Assembly: GCF_021545845.1 (NCBI RefSeq)
Contig: NZ_CP088923.1
Location: 1,612,001 to 1,676,000, forward strand
Direction: 5' to 3'
Source: Rhodanobacter thiooxydans
GTDB taxonomy: Bacteria > Pseudomonadota > Gammaproteobacteria > Xanthomonadales > Rhodanobacteraceae
DNA length: 64,000 nt
Of the stretch, positions 37,274-46,576 are shown one piece after another. Numbering within the stretch: position 1 is the stretch's first letter; the number at the start of each line of letters is the position of its first letter. A program made the translations under genes and the position numbers. The notes beneath the pieces are model-generated. The model ran no database searches. It saw only the letters and a list, made by a program, of their open reading frames with translations, and was not told the origin of the DNA.

Positions 37274-37617
37274 TTCGTTCTCGACCGAGGCGAGCATCTG
37301 CATCGCGAGCGGCCGGTCGGCGGCGGAAAGTTCCTGCGCCGTCTTGATCAGGTAAACGTAACGGGCCAGGTCGTTGGGTTGCTGCCTCAGCCCGTGGAAC
37401 ATCTCGACCGCCGCAGGGCTGAAGCTCTGCGCCCGCGCCGGTGGGATCAGTGACGCGCTCAGGCAGAGCGCGACGGGAATCCATCGGAGCAGTACCCTGG
37501 CCGGCATCTTCGACCCCCGTGGACGATTCGGAGCTAGCGTGCCTGCGTATGCTTCCGCAGGCAAGCGCGTCCCGGCCAGGCGCAGGGACGCGGCGGGGGA
37601 CTGAGTACAATGCCGCG

Positions 37618-38400
37618 ATGACTACCGCCTTCACTCTGCAGCGCGGCCATGCGCCGCTGCTGATCAGCCTGCCGCACGATGGCAGTTTCGTCCCCGGCGA
37701 TATCGCGGTGCGGATGCGTCCGGCGGCCCGGCGCGCCCCGGACACCGACTGGCATGTCGGCCGGCTGTACGAGCCGCTGGCGCAGGCGCTTGGCGCCAGC
37801 GTGCTGAAACCGGTGGCATCGCGCTACGTGGTCGACCTGAATCGCCCCGCCGATGGCCACGCGCTGTATCCAGGCCAGCGCGAGACCGGCCTGATTCCGC
37901 TGCTCGGTTTCGATGGTGAACCGTTGTATCTGGAAGGCGAGGAGCCCGATGACGCCGAAATTCAACGGCGCGTGAATGACGGCTGGCGACCCTACCACCA
38001 GGCGATTGCGCAGGAACTTGCGCGGCTGCGCGCCGAGCATGGCCGGGTGGTGCTGTGGGAGGGGCATTCGATCCGCAGCCGGGTACCCATGCTGTTCGAC
38101 GGGCGACTGCCGGATTTCAATCTCGGCACGGCGGGGGGAGCGAGTTGCACTCCCGCGCTGCAGGCCCGGCTGCAGTCTTGCCTGACGTCGCAGTCGCGCT
38201 TCGATTTTGCCGTCAACGGCCGCTTCAAGGGCGGCTACATCACGCGCCACTACGGCACGCCGGCGAACGGCGTGCAGGCGGTGCAGCTGGAGCTGGCCCA
38301 GCTCAATTACATGGACGAGCAGAGCTTCGCCTACGACGAGGCGAAAGCGCCGGCGGTGCAGGAGCTGATCGGCCGCCTGCTGCAGCTCTGCCTGGCTTGA
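37618..38400 (+). CDS. hutG: N-formylglutamate deformylase
   Basis: HutG hydrolyses N-formylglutamate to glutamate and formate at the end of the five-step histidine degradation route. The 260-residue protein shows HAPLLISLPHDGSFVP, TDWHVGRLYEPLA, RYVVDLNRPADGHALYPG, VLWEGHSIRSRVP and FKGGYITRHYG, all typical. The ATG at 37618 is chosen because upstream codons overlap the divergent pseudogene's 5' end. No other hut gene is in the window, so it may be an isolated copy. Confidence 0.92.
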   Translation: MTTAFTLQRGHAPLLISLPHDGSFVPGDIAVRMRPAARRAPDTDWHVGRLYEPLAQALGASVLKPVASRYVVDLNRPADGHALYPGQRETGLIPLLGFDGEPLYLEGEEPDDAEIQRRVNDGWRPYHQAIAQELARLRAEHGRVVLWEGHSIRSRVPMLFDGRLPDFNLGTAGGASCTPALQARLQSCLTSQSRFDFAVNGRFKGGYITRHYGTPANGVQAVQLELAQLNYMDEQSFAYDEAKAPAVQELIGRLLQLCLA

Positions 38401-38589
38401 GCGCAAGTAATTGCGGCCACGATCGGCTGCGGTGAAAGTCAAGCCGCCGCGTGCCCGTTGCGCGGGCAATCGCGGCGCTCATTCAGCGCTCGTACGCCAT
38501 GGTCGTCGCATCGTCGGTTTCGTCGCGCCGCCCGAGGTGCCGGGTTCCGGCCGGGTCCGCGATTCCTCCAACGTCCGAGGCTCGACATC

Positions 38590-38850
38590 ATGATGCGTAA
38601 ACTTCTGACCGCTGCCCTAGTCGTGGCAGGTGTTGTGCTTTCCGGTTCCGTGTTCGCCCAGGCGACCCCGGCCCCGCAAGCGACCACTCCGGCGGCGCAA
38701 ACAGAGCCGGCCACTCCTGCTCCGGCCACGACTGAGAACACCGCGCCGAAAACGGCCACGCACCACAAGTCGCACCACAAGTCCCGTCATCACAAGAGCC
38801 ACCAGGCGGCCGCCGGTGCCGAGCCGGCGCCGGCATCGACGGCGGGTTGA
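38590..38850 (+). CDS. Small exported Ala/Pro/His/Lys-rich protein
   Basis: An 86-residue protein with a signal peptide (LLTAALVVAGVVLSGSVFA, cleavage after Ala-Gln region) and a mature part of low complexity: about 30 residues rich in Ala, Thr and Pro, then HHKSHHKSRHHKSH, ending in Ala/Pro. No globular domain. It resembles short periplasmic proteins such as acid-shock proteins in composition only. The His/Lys repeat could bind metal or nucleic acid. A clean terminator follows. Confidence 0.72.
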   Translation: MMRKLLTAALVVAGVVLSGSVFAQATPAPQATTPAAQTEPATPAPATTENTAPKTATHHKSHHKSRHHKSHQAAAGAEPAPASTAG

Positions 38851-38871
38851 TGCCGTCGTAGTGGATCGGAA

Positions 38872-38900
38872 CCCCGCCGGCACCGTCCGGCGGGGTTTTT
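38872..38900 (+). terminator. Intrinsic terminator after the small exported protein gene
   Basis: CCCCGCCGG (38872-38880) and CCGGCGGGG (38887-38895) form a perfect 9-bp stem with a 6-nt loop, followed by TTTTT. Confidence 0.9.
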
Positions 38901-38934
38901 CATGCGTGGCCGGTTCGCGCGCCGTTCGCGGGGT

Positions 38935-39366
38935 TCAGTGCGACGACACCGGCAAGGCGGCGATGCACTTCAGCTCGATCGCGATCGGCGTGGGCAGCGC
39001 GGCGATGCCCACCGTGGTGCGGCAGGCATCGACACCGGCGAAGTGTTCCGCGTAGAGGCGGTTGTAGGCGGCGAAGTCGCGCTGCATGTCGGTGAGGAAC
39101 ACAGTGACGTCGAGCAGGTCCTCCCAGCATGCGCCGCTGGCCTCCAGCACGGCGCGCACGTTGGCGAACACCTGCCGGCACTGCGCCTCGATGTCGTAGT
39201 CGGTCAGCCGACCATCCGCGTCGTGCACGTTGCCGGGGATCGCGTTGCTGCCAGGCTGGCGCGGGCCGACGCCGGAGAGGAACAGCAGGTTGCCGACGCG
39301 CCGTGCGTGCGGATAGGCGCCGACCGGCGCGGGGGCAGTGTCGGCGCGGATGCTGCCGCTGCTCAC
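38935..39366 (-). CDS. RidA family protein, probable 2-aminomuconate deaminase (AmnD type)
   Basis: A 143-residue member of the RidA/YjgF family. The sequence APAPVGAYPHARRVGNLLFL, SGVGPRQPGS, DYDIEAQCRQVFANVR, FLTDMQRDFAAYNRLYAEHF and CRTTVGIAALPTPIAIE resembles the AmnD group, which deaminates 2-aminomuconate, more than housekeeping RidA. The GTG start at 39366 overlaps the stop of the carbonic-anhydrase gene (GTGA). The operon also holds an aldehyde dehydrogenase of the matching family. Assignment to the aminomuconate step is by similarity and context. Confidence 0.78.
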   Translation of the reverse strand: MSSGSIRADTAPAPVGAYPHARRVGNLLFLSGVGPRQPGSNAIPGNVHDADGRLTDYDIEAQCRQVFANVRAVLEASGACWEDLLDVTVFLTDMQRDFAAYNRLYAEHFAGVDACRTTVGIAALPTPIAIELKCIAALPVSSH

Positions 39367-40028
39367 GCTGCGCCTTCCCAGCGACGGGTGAGCTGGGTCA
39401 TCGCCTGGTGGTAGGCCTCGGGCAATTGCTCGCGGCTGCGTACGTCCAGGCCCAGGTCGTGGATGTGGCCATCGTCCAGCCCGTAGATCCATGCGTGCAC
39501 TGCCAGCTGCTGGCCGCGCTCCCACGCCTCGCGCACCACCGTGGTGTGGCACACATTAAGCGCCTGTTCCAGCGCGTTCAGTTCGCACAGGCGGGCATGA
39601 CGTATCGCGAACGACTGTGCCGGATCGAGTTTGTCGGCGTGCTTCATGGCGATGTCGGTGATGTGCCTGAGCCAGTTGTCGATCAGGCCCAGACGGCTTT
39701 CCTTCAGCACCGCGCCGACGCCGCCGCAACCGTAGTGGCCGACCACCAGGATGTGTTTCACGTGCAGCACGTCGACCGCGAACTGGATGGTGCTGAGCGC
39801 GTTGAGGTCGGTGTGCACCACCACGTTGGCGACGTTGCGGTGCACGAAGATCTCGCCCGGCGGCAGGTCGACGATCTGGGTGGCCGGCACGCGCGAGTCC
39901 GAGCAGCCGATCCACAGGTAGCGCGGCGCCTGCTGCTGCGAGAGCTGCTCGAAAAAGGTCGGATCCTGCGCGGTGACCTGGGCGGCCCAGCGGCGGTTGT
40001 TGGCAAGCAGGTCTTTCAGTGAATTCAT
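39363..40028 (-). CDS. can: Beta-class carbonic anhydrase
   Basis: The enzyme interconverts CO2 and bicarbonate. The 221-residue protein has the zinc ligands in WIGCSDSRVPA (Cys-Asp-Ser-Arg) and VVGHYGCGGVGAV (His and Cys), with FVHRNVANVV between them. It sits between the aldehyde dehydrogenase gene (30 bp upstream) and the ridA-like gene (overlap), so it is probably part of the operon. Bicarbonate supply or handling of CO2 released by a decarboxylase upstream in the pathway are both conceivable. Confidence 0.94.
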   Translation of the reverse strand: MNSLKDLLANNRRWAAQVTAQDPTFFEQLSQQQAPRYLWIGCSDSRVPATQIVDLPPGEIFVHRNVANVVVHTDLNALSTIQFAVDVLHVKHILVVGHYGCGGVGAVLKESRLGLIDNWLRHITDIAMKHADKLDPAQSFAIRHARLCELNALEQALNVCHTTVVREAWERGQQLAVHAWIYGLDDGHIHDLGLDVRSREQLPEAYHQAMTQLTRRWEGAA

Positions 40029-40058
40029 CAGGGCTCCATGGGTTCGCGCCTGTGTGTT

Positions 40059-41546
40059 CTAGCGCTGCGGCGGGGTCGCCTCGTAGGCAAGGCAGATGTT
40101 CTTCGGTTCGGTGAAAAAGTGCAGCGCTTCATTGCCGCCCTCGCGGCCGAGCCCGGATTGCTTGACTCCGCCGAACGGCGTGCGCAGGTCGCGCAGCAGC
40201 CAGCAGTTGATCCAGACGATGCCGAATTCGAGCCGGGCGGCGAGCCGGTGGGCGCGCGCGAGGTCCTGCGTCCACAGCGAGGCGGCCAGCCCGTAGCGGC
40301 TGTCGTTGGCGATCGCCAGCGCCTCGGCTTCGTCCTCGAACGGAATCAGGCTGACCACCGGGCCGAAGATTTCCTGCTGGTTGGTCGGGGCCGCCGAGGG
40401 CAGGCCGTCGATCACCGTCGGCGCGATGAACCAGCCGCCGGCACAGCGGCCGGGCAGGGTGAGTGCGCCGCCGCCGCAGAGTACGCGGCCGCCTTCGGCA
40501 CGGGCCTGCTCGATGCAGCCGAGCACCTTGTCGTGGTGCGCTTGCGAGACCATCGCGCCGAGGTCGCTGGCGGCGTCATCCGGGTCGCCCACACGCAGCG
40601 CCTGCACGCGCGCCAGGTAGCGTTCGCGGAACGCCCCGTAGATCGAGCGCTGTACCAGCAGACGCGAGCCGCACAGGCAGATCTCGCCCTGGTTGGCGAA
40701 ACCCGAGCGCACGATGGTGTCGAGGTTGGCGTCGGACAGCTCGGCGTCGGCGAACACGATCGCCGGGTTCTTGCCGCCCATCTCCAGCGACACCTTCTTG
40801 AACTGCGTCGCCGCGATGGCGGCGATCCGCGCGCCGGTGGCAGTGCTGCCGGTGAAGGAGACCGCCTTGACCTCGGGGTGCTCGACGATCGCCTGGCCCA
40901 CAGCAGGCCCGCGGCCCTGCACGATGTTCAGCACGCCGGGCGGAAAGCCGGCCTCGATGCTCAGCTCGCCGAGCAGCGCGGCAGTGCAGGGCGTTACTTC
41001 CGACGGCTTGGCCACCACCGTGTTGCCGGCAGCCAGCGCGGGGGCGATCTTCCAGGTGAACAGGTACAGCGGCAGGTTCCACGGGCTGATGCAGCCGACC
41101 ACGCCGAGCGGCTGGCGCAAGGTGTAGTTGATCGCGCCGATGCCGCCGGAGCCGGCCTCCATCGCGTGCGATTCGCTGCCCCAGCCGACGATCGCGGCGG
41201 CGAAATAACGCAGGTTGCTGACCGCGCGCGGGATGTCGAGCCGGCGCGCGAGCTCCAGCGGCTTGCCGCTGTCGCGCGATTCCAGTGCGGCGAATTCCTG
41301 CAGCCGCGCCTCGACCAGGTCGGCCAGCCGGTTCAGGTATTGCGCGCGCTGCTCGATCGGCGTGCCGGCCCATCCCGGCGCGGCGCGGCGGGCGGCATCC
41401 ACCGCGGCAGCGACATCCGCCGCCGTCGAATCGGGGCATTGCATGAAGACCTGGCCGGTCGCCGGCTCGTGCACGTCGAGCCAGGCATCGACGCGGGGCG
41501 CTTGCGGGCGACCATCGATCAGATTGGCTAGGCGCGGGGTGGACAT
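40059..41546 (-). CDS. Aldehyde dehydrogenase, 2-(amino/hydroxy)muconic semialdehyde type
   Basis: A 495-residue NAD-dependent aldehyde dehydrogenase. The cofactor motif is VSFTGSTATGARIA, the general-base region SLEMGGKNPAIVFADAEL, and the catalytic cysteine is in NQGEICLCGSR. The C-terminus FFTEPKNICLAYE is characteristic of the muconic-semialdehyde group (XylG, AmnC, ALDH8). Together with the AmnD-like RidA gene this points to oxidation of 2-aminomuconic semialdehyde in tryptophan/kynurenine breakdown. ATG at 41546 is chosen; a further 12 codons upstream are unlikely. Confidence 0.87.
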   Translation of the reverse strand: MSTPRLANLIDGRPQAPRVDAWLDVHEPATGQVFMQCPDSTAADVAAAVDAARRAAPGWAGTPIEQRAQYLNRLADLVEARLQEFAALESRDSGKPLELARRLDIPRAVSNLRYFAAAIVGWGSESHAMEAGSGGIGAINYTLRQPLGVVGCISPWNLPLYLFTWKIAPALAAGNTVVAKPSEVTPCTAALLGELSIEAGFPPGVLNIVQGRGPAVGQAIVEHPEVKAVSFTGSTATGARIAAIAATQFKKVSLEMGGKNPAIVFADAELSDANLDTIVRSGFANQGEICLCGSRLLVQRSIYGAFRERYLARVQALRVGDPDDAASDLGAMVSQAHHDKVLGCIEQARAEGGRVLCGGGALTLPGRCAGGWFIAPTVIDGLPSAAPTNQQEIFGPVVSLIPFEDEAEALAIANDSRYGLAASLWTQDLARAHRLAARLEFGIVWINCWLLRDLRTPFGGVKQSGLGREGGNEALHFFTEPKNICLAYEATPPQR

Positions 41547-41633
41547 CGCGACAAGCTTAGGACCAGCGTGCCGCAATTGCACCGGACGCTGGCGTATGCG
41601 CGAGCGGGAAGCGGGTCGGCAGCAGACGCCCGC

Positions 41634-42425
41634 TCAGCTCAACGCGCGGGTGCGGCCACCGTCCACCGCGATGCTGACGCCATTGACGTAGGCGGCGGCG
41701 GGCGTGCACAGGAAGGCGATCACCGCGGCCACTTCGCCGGCTTCACCGAAACGGCGGGCCGGCACCGAGGCCAGCATGCTCTGGGCGATGGTGTCCTCGT
41801 CGCATCCGCTGGCCGCGGCCTGCGCGGCGAGCAGGCTGTCCAGACGCTGGGTGCGGATGTAGCCGGGCAGCACGTTGTTGACGGTGATGCCGTCGGCGGC
41901 CAGTTCGGCGGACAGGGTCTTGGCCCAGCCGGCGACGGCGGCGCGCACGGTGTTGGACACGCCCAGCCCGGCGATCGGTTCCTTCACCGAGGTGGAGATC
42001 ACGTTGACGATGCGGCCGTAGCCGCTCGCGCGCATGCCGGGCAGCAGCGCCTGCAGCAGCACCTGGCCGGCCAGCAGATGCTGGCGGAACGCGGTCTCGA
42101 AGGCGGCCAGGTCCGCGCTGTATGCCGGGCCGCCCGGAGGGCCGCCGCTGTTGTTGATCAGGATGTGCACCGGGGTGCGGGCAGCAAGGTCGGTGGCGGT
42201 GGCTTGCAGGCCGGCCGTGTCCAGCATGTCGACGCCGCACCAGTCGTGCCGCTGCCCGGTGCGTGTCTGCGGCAGGCTCTCGGCGGCGGCCTTGAGCCGA
42301 TCGCCCGAGCGCGCCAGCAGGGTGACGCTGGCGCCGAGTTCGGCCAGCTCGATCGCGCTGGCGCGACCAATGCCTTGCGAGGCGCCGCAGACCAGCGCGT
42401 GACGTCCACCCAGATCCAGTTGCAT
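41634..42425 (-). CDS. SDR family oxidoreductase with altered active site
   Basis: A 263-residue short-chain dehydrogenase. The cofactor motif ALVCGASQGIGRA and ILINNSGGPPGG are clear, and YVNGVSIAVDGGRTRA closes the fold. In the place of the usual YxxxK the sequence reads GVSNTVRAAVAGWAK, so the catalytic Tyr is Ser and Lys is Arg. This change defines a known atypical SDR subgroup with SN..R. It is the first gene of the SDR-aldehyde dehydrogenase-carbonic anhydrase-RidA cluster. Catalysis by the normal mechanism is doubtful. Confidence 0.85.
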   Translation of the reverse strand: MQLDLGGRHALVCGASQGIGRASAIELAELGASVTLLARSGDRLKAAAESLPQTRTGQRHDWCGVDMLDTAGLQATATDLAARTPVHILINNSGGPPGGPAYSADLAAFETAFRQHLLAGQVLLQALLPGMRASGYGRIVNVISTSVKEPIAGLGVSNTVRAAVAGWAKTLSAELAADGITVNNVLPGYIRTQRLDSLLAAQAAASGCDEDTIAQSMLASVPARRFGEAGEVAAVIAFLCTPAAAYVNGVSIAVDGGRTRALS

Positions 42426-42440
42426 GTCCGTCGGCTCCTT

Positions 42441-42755
42441 TCAGTGCACCCACAGCCGCATGGTCAGCGCGGCGAGCCAGCACAACCAGCCCAGCCATTG
42501 GCTGTAGCGCCACACCAGGCGCCAGCGGTTGATCGTGGCGTCGCCCAGCGCCGGCAGGGCCGGCGAGCGCAGTACCTGCTGCATGTTGGCCCAGACACGG
42601 AACCCGGAGAACCGGCCCTGCGCGGCCGTGGCGATGACCTGCCAGTGTTGCGGGTAGCGCGTGCGCAGCAGCGCGGCAGCACGGAACGGCGCCACGTACG
42701 ACAACACGAACAGGCCGACGCCGCTCGCCAGCAGGGCGAGATAGAGGGCGATCAT
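42441..42755 (-). CDS. Small membrane protein, UspB-like
   Basis: A 104-residue protein with an N-terminal helix (MIALYLALLASGVGLFVLSY) and a C-terminal one (WLGWLCWLAALTMRLWV). The middle reads FRAAALLRTRYPQHWQVI and resembles proteins annotated as universal stress protein B, though by topology more than by conserved residues. The ATG overlaps the stop of the MalM-family gene (ATGA), so the two are translationally coupled. Function unknown. Confidence 0.72.
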   Translation of the reverse strand: MIALYLALLASGVGLFVLSYVAPFRAAALLRTRYPQHWQVIATAAQGRFSGFRVWANMQQVLRSPALPALGDATINRWRLVWRYSQWLGWLCWLAALTMRLWVH

Positions 42756-43573
42756 GGCGAAGGACTATGGCCGTTCTTGCCGCCGCTGCCGTTGCTCCAG
42801 GGCAGCGGCAACGCGGTGCGCAGGGTGTTGAGCACGCCTTCCCCCTTCGCGGCCTTCTTGCAGATCGCGTTGTCGAGCGCCTTCTCGTAGATCTTGTTCA
42901 TCATGCCGACCCACAGGGTGCCGTCAGGCCCGTGCGGGATGCTGAAGCTGCCGGTGGAATTCATCTGCAACGAGGCGGCGCTGGAGCTGGAGAACGACGC
43001 CGGCGACTGTTCCCAGTAGGTCTTGCCCGACTGCTGCTCGGCGGAACTGTAGACCAGCAGGTAGCGTGCCTTGGCGCTGTCGATGTTCAGGCTGCCGAAG
43101 GCGCCGCTGGTCTCGTCGCTCCAGCCCATGTGCTCGCACAGCCCGATGTCCTCGGCGCGGATCGGCTGGAACCCCTCGTCCAGCAGCACCACGGTCGGCG
43201 CGAACAGGTAGCTGGCATGCAGCCAGCGCCCGTTCAATTCCGCCTTCATGGCGACCCGGTACGGCAATTTCGCCTCGGTGGGCAGGCGGAAGGCGAGGAA
43301 GTAGCTCTGCGTGCCGTTGAGGTTCGCCACCATGCTGCCGCTGCCCAGCACGAACTTCTGCGGCTGCCACGGCAGCATGCTGCGATAGGAGAAGTCGGCG
43401 AAGTTGCTGCAGCACGGGCTGGCCTGCAGCAGCTGCAGCTGGGCCAGCTTCAGTGCATCGCCGGTGTTTTCCGACGGCGGGCGCAGGTTCGGCGGCAGCA
43501 GGACCTTGGCGTTGTGGCAGCCGCCCAGCAGGACGGCGAGGGCCAGTGCGGCGGCGGGGAGTCGGATCGGCAT
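42752..43573 (-). CDS. MalM family lipoprotein
   Basis: The 273-residue protein has a lipoprotein signal (ALALAVLLGGC), then a block typical of the MalM family: LLQASPCCSNFADFSYRSML and YFLAFRLPTEAKLPYRVAMK (two segments), with LLVYSSAEQQSGKTYWEQSP. MalM is a periplasmic protein of the E. coli maltose operon with unknown mechanism. No maltose transport genes are present here; instead it follows asnS by 14 bp. Start at ATG 43573. Confidence 0.8.
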   Translation of the reverse strand: MPIRLPAAALALAVLLGGCHNAKVLLPPNLRPPSENTGDALKLAQLQLLQASPCCSNFADFSYRSMLPWQPQKFVLGSGSMVANLNGTQSYFLAFRLPTEAKLPYRVAMKAELNGRWLHASYLFAPTVVLLDEGFQPIRAEDIGLCEHMGWSDETSGAFGSLNIDSAKARYLLVYSSAEQQSGKTYWEQSPASFSSSSAASLQMNSTGSFSIPHGPDGTLWVGMMNKIYEKALDNAICKKAAKGEGVLNTLRTALPLPWSNGSGGKNGHSPSP

Positions 43574-43587
43574 GGGCAAGGGTGTAC

Positions 43588-44988
<1,401 letters not shown>

Positions 44989-45139
44989 CGCTTGAAACTC
45001 CTGCTGGTGCGCCGCCTGCCGGCACGCAATGATGATGAACGGCGCGCGCGGCGAAGCCGCAAGGCCAAGCCGGCATGATAATGTAGCTGTCGCCCGCGCT
45101 GCGACTTTCCGGGCCATCTGCCGAGGTCGATCCATCGTC

Positions 45140-45466
45140 ATGAGCATCACCATCACTCCCGCCGCCAACGAACGCATGCGTCACTTCCTGGCCGGTACGC
45201 CGACGGCGGCCGGCGTGCGCTTCGGCGTCCGGCGCAGCGGCTGCTCCGGCTTCGCCTACGTGGTGGACCTGGCCGACGTGGTCGGCGCGAGCGACCGGCT
45301 GGTCGAGGTGGACGGGCTGCCGTTGATCGTCGACAACAAGAGCCTGGCGCTGGTGGACGGCACGGTGATCGACTTCCAGCGGCAGGGCCTCAACGCCAGC
45401 TTCGTGTTCCACAACCCCAACGCCACCGGCGAATGCGGCTGCGGCGAGAGTTTCACGGTGGGTTGA
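45140..45466 (+). CDS. HesB/IscA family iron-sulfur cluster carrier
   Basis: A 108-residue A-type carrier. The three cluster ligands are the cysteine of [13 protein letters not shown] and the two of GECGCGESF. Such proteins (IscA, SufA, ErpA) deliver Fe-S clusters to apoproteins. The C-terminal [14 protein letters not shown] fits the IscA/SufA group. No isc or suf genes are adjacent, so the name is left open. The start at 45140 shortens an upstream-extended frame. Confidence 0.9.
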   Translation: MSITITPAANERMRHFLAGTPTAAGVRFGVRRSGCSGFAYVVDLADVVGASDRLVEVDGLPLIVDNKSLALVDGTVIDFQRQGLNASFVFHNPNATGECGCGESFTVG

Positions 45467-45684
45467 ACGGGGTGGTCCTTGTGTGCTCATCCCTGAGCGC
45501 GAAGGTCAAAAAGCGGTCATCCGAGGCCGTACCTTTCAAGTCCCGTGCGATCCTCCGTGGACGCATGAGCCGGAAGGGAGGCATCCATGGAGCCCTCTTC
45601 AGATTCAGCCACTTGCGCCGCATTCCGCGTTCCACGTAGAATTCCGCTTCTGTCCGCGTCCCAACCGGCGCCGGCAGGACACTT

Positions 45685-45707
45685 GCCTCACCGCACCGGC
45701 GGGAGGC
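45685..45707 (+). promoter_or_regulatory. Candidate S6:S18 autoregulatory hairpin in the rpsF leader
   Basis: GCCTC (45685-45689) pairs with GAGGC (45703-45707) and, past a bulged A, CCGC (45691-45694) with GCGG (45699-45702), leaving the loop ACCG. A hairpin with a bulge and a CCG-containing loop is the published recognition motif of the S6:S18 complex in rpsF leaders. It lies about 44 nt before the rpsF ATG. Confidence 0.55.
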
Positions 45708-45750
45708 TGCAAGGCCGCTTTTGGCCGCATCCACAAGGAGTCAAACCACG

Positions 45751-46173
45751 ATGACCCTGCGTCATTACGAAGTCGTGTTCATGGTCCATCCGGACCAGAG
45801 CGAGCAGGTCCCCGCGATGCTCGAGCGCTACAAGGCGCTGATCGAGACCGATGGCGGCAAGATCCACCGCCTGGAAGACTGGGGCCGCCGCCAGCTGGCC
45901 TACCCGATCGTCAACCTGGCCAAGGCGCACTACGTGCTGCTCAACATCGAAGTGAGCCAGCATGCGCTGAACGAGCTGGAGTCGGGTTTCCGCTTCAACG
46001 ACGCCGTGTTGCGCCACCTGGTGATCCGTCGCGACGAGGCCGACACCGAGCCGTCCTTCATCCTGAAGTCGAAGGAAAAGGACGACGCCAAGTCCACCCG
46101 TCGCCGCGACGACGAGGGTGACGGCGAGGGCCGCGGCCGTGACCGCGAAAACGATCGCGACAGCGACGACTGA
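45751..46173 (+). CDS. rpsF: 30S ribosomal protein S6
   Basis: S6 binds with S18 to the platform of the 30S subunit. The 140-residue protein starts [20 protein letters not shown], then [24 protein letters not shown] (split by the strand) and [16 protein letters not shown]. The C-terminus is an Asp/Arg-rich tail (about 35 residues), longer than the E. coli glutamate tail. The ATG has AAGGAG. It is the first gene of rpsF-rpsR-rplI. Confidence 0.96.
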   Translation: MTLRHYEVVFMVHPDQSEQVPAMLERYKALIETDGGKIHRLEDWGRRQLAYPIVNLAKAHYVLLNIEVSQHALNELESGFRFNDAVLRHLVIRRDEADTEPSFILKSKEKDDAKSTRRRDDEGDGEGRGRDRENDRDSDD

Positions 46174-46187
46174 TCAGGAGCACACCC

Positions 46188-46418
46188 ATGTCCAAGTTTT
46201 TCCGCCGCCGCAAGTTCTGCCGCTTTACCGCCGAAAACGTGAAGGAGATCGACTACAAGGATCTCAACACCCTGCGCCAGTACGTCACCGAGAACGGCAA
46301 GATCGTGCCGAGCCGCATCACCGGTACCAAGGCCCGCTACCAGCGTCAGCTGGCCACCGCGATCAAGCGCGCGCGCTTCCTCTCGCTGCTGCCGTACACC
46401 GACAACCACGACGTCTGA
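46188..46418 (+). CDS. rpsR: 30S ribosomal protein S18
   Basis: The 76-residue protein has the standard sequence [20 protein letters not shown] and [19 protein letters not shown]. The conserved cysteine is in KFCRF. It lies 14 bp after rpsF. A family C hairpin repeat separates it from rplI. Confidence 0.97.
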   Translation: MSKFFRRRKFCRFTAENVKEIDYKDLNTLRQYVTENGKIVPSRITGTKARYQRQLATAIKRARFLSLLPYTDNHDV

Positions 46419-46424
46419 TGACGT

Positions 46425-46515
46425 CCGGGATTCGGGATTGGGGATTCGGAATTCGGTAGAAGCGGCGACTCGCCGCATCGCGCCTTTCCGAATCCCGTCT
46501 CCCGAATCTCCGCCC
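46425..46515. repeat. Family C inverted repeat between rpsR and rplI
   Basis: GGGATTCGGGATTGGGGATTCGG on the left and CCGAATCCCGTCTCCCGAATCTC on the right form a long imperfect hairpin inside the ribosomal-protein operon. The same arms occur at 47093-47180. Confidence 0.8.
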
Positions 46516-46576
46516 TTCGGACAACCGTCCTCTGGCTGCGTCGGGCCACACCGGCGCTAACGAACAGGAAAGCATC

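Larger units (their letters stand above)
35496..37507 (-). pseudogene. Secreted TIKI/ChaN-EreA-like protein gene, interrupted by IS200/IS605
   Basis: The 5' part (37507-37274) encodes a signal peptide (LLRWIPVALCLSASLIPPARA) and ends in MLASVENE. The 3' part (36611-35496) starts LGLYNEALRDFPL. Removing the insertion at 36612-37273 joins them as VENELGLYNEALRDF, matching SENELGLYSEAVRDF in the paralogue, and gives exactly 450 codons. The C-terminal portion has IVLINEAHHDAHTRQLT, GFDHFAAEAL and LFVHAGYAHIDK, reminiscent of the erythromycin-esterase/ChaN/TIKI fold; that assignment is tentative. The coding capacity outside the insertion appears intact, so the inactivation is recent. Confidence 0.82.
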
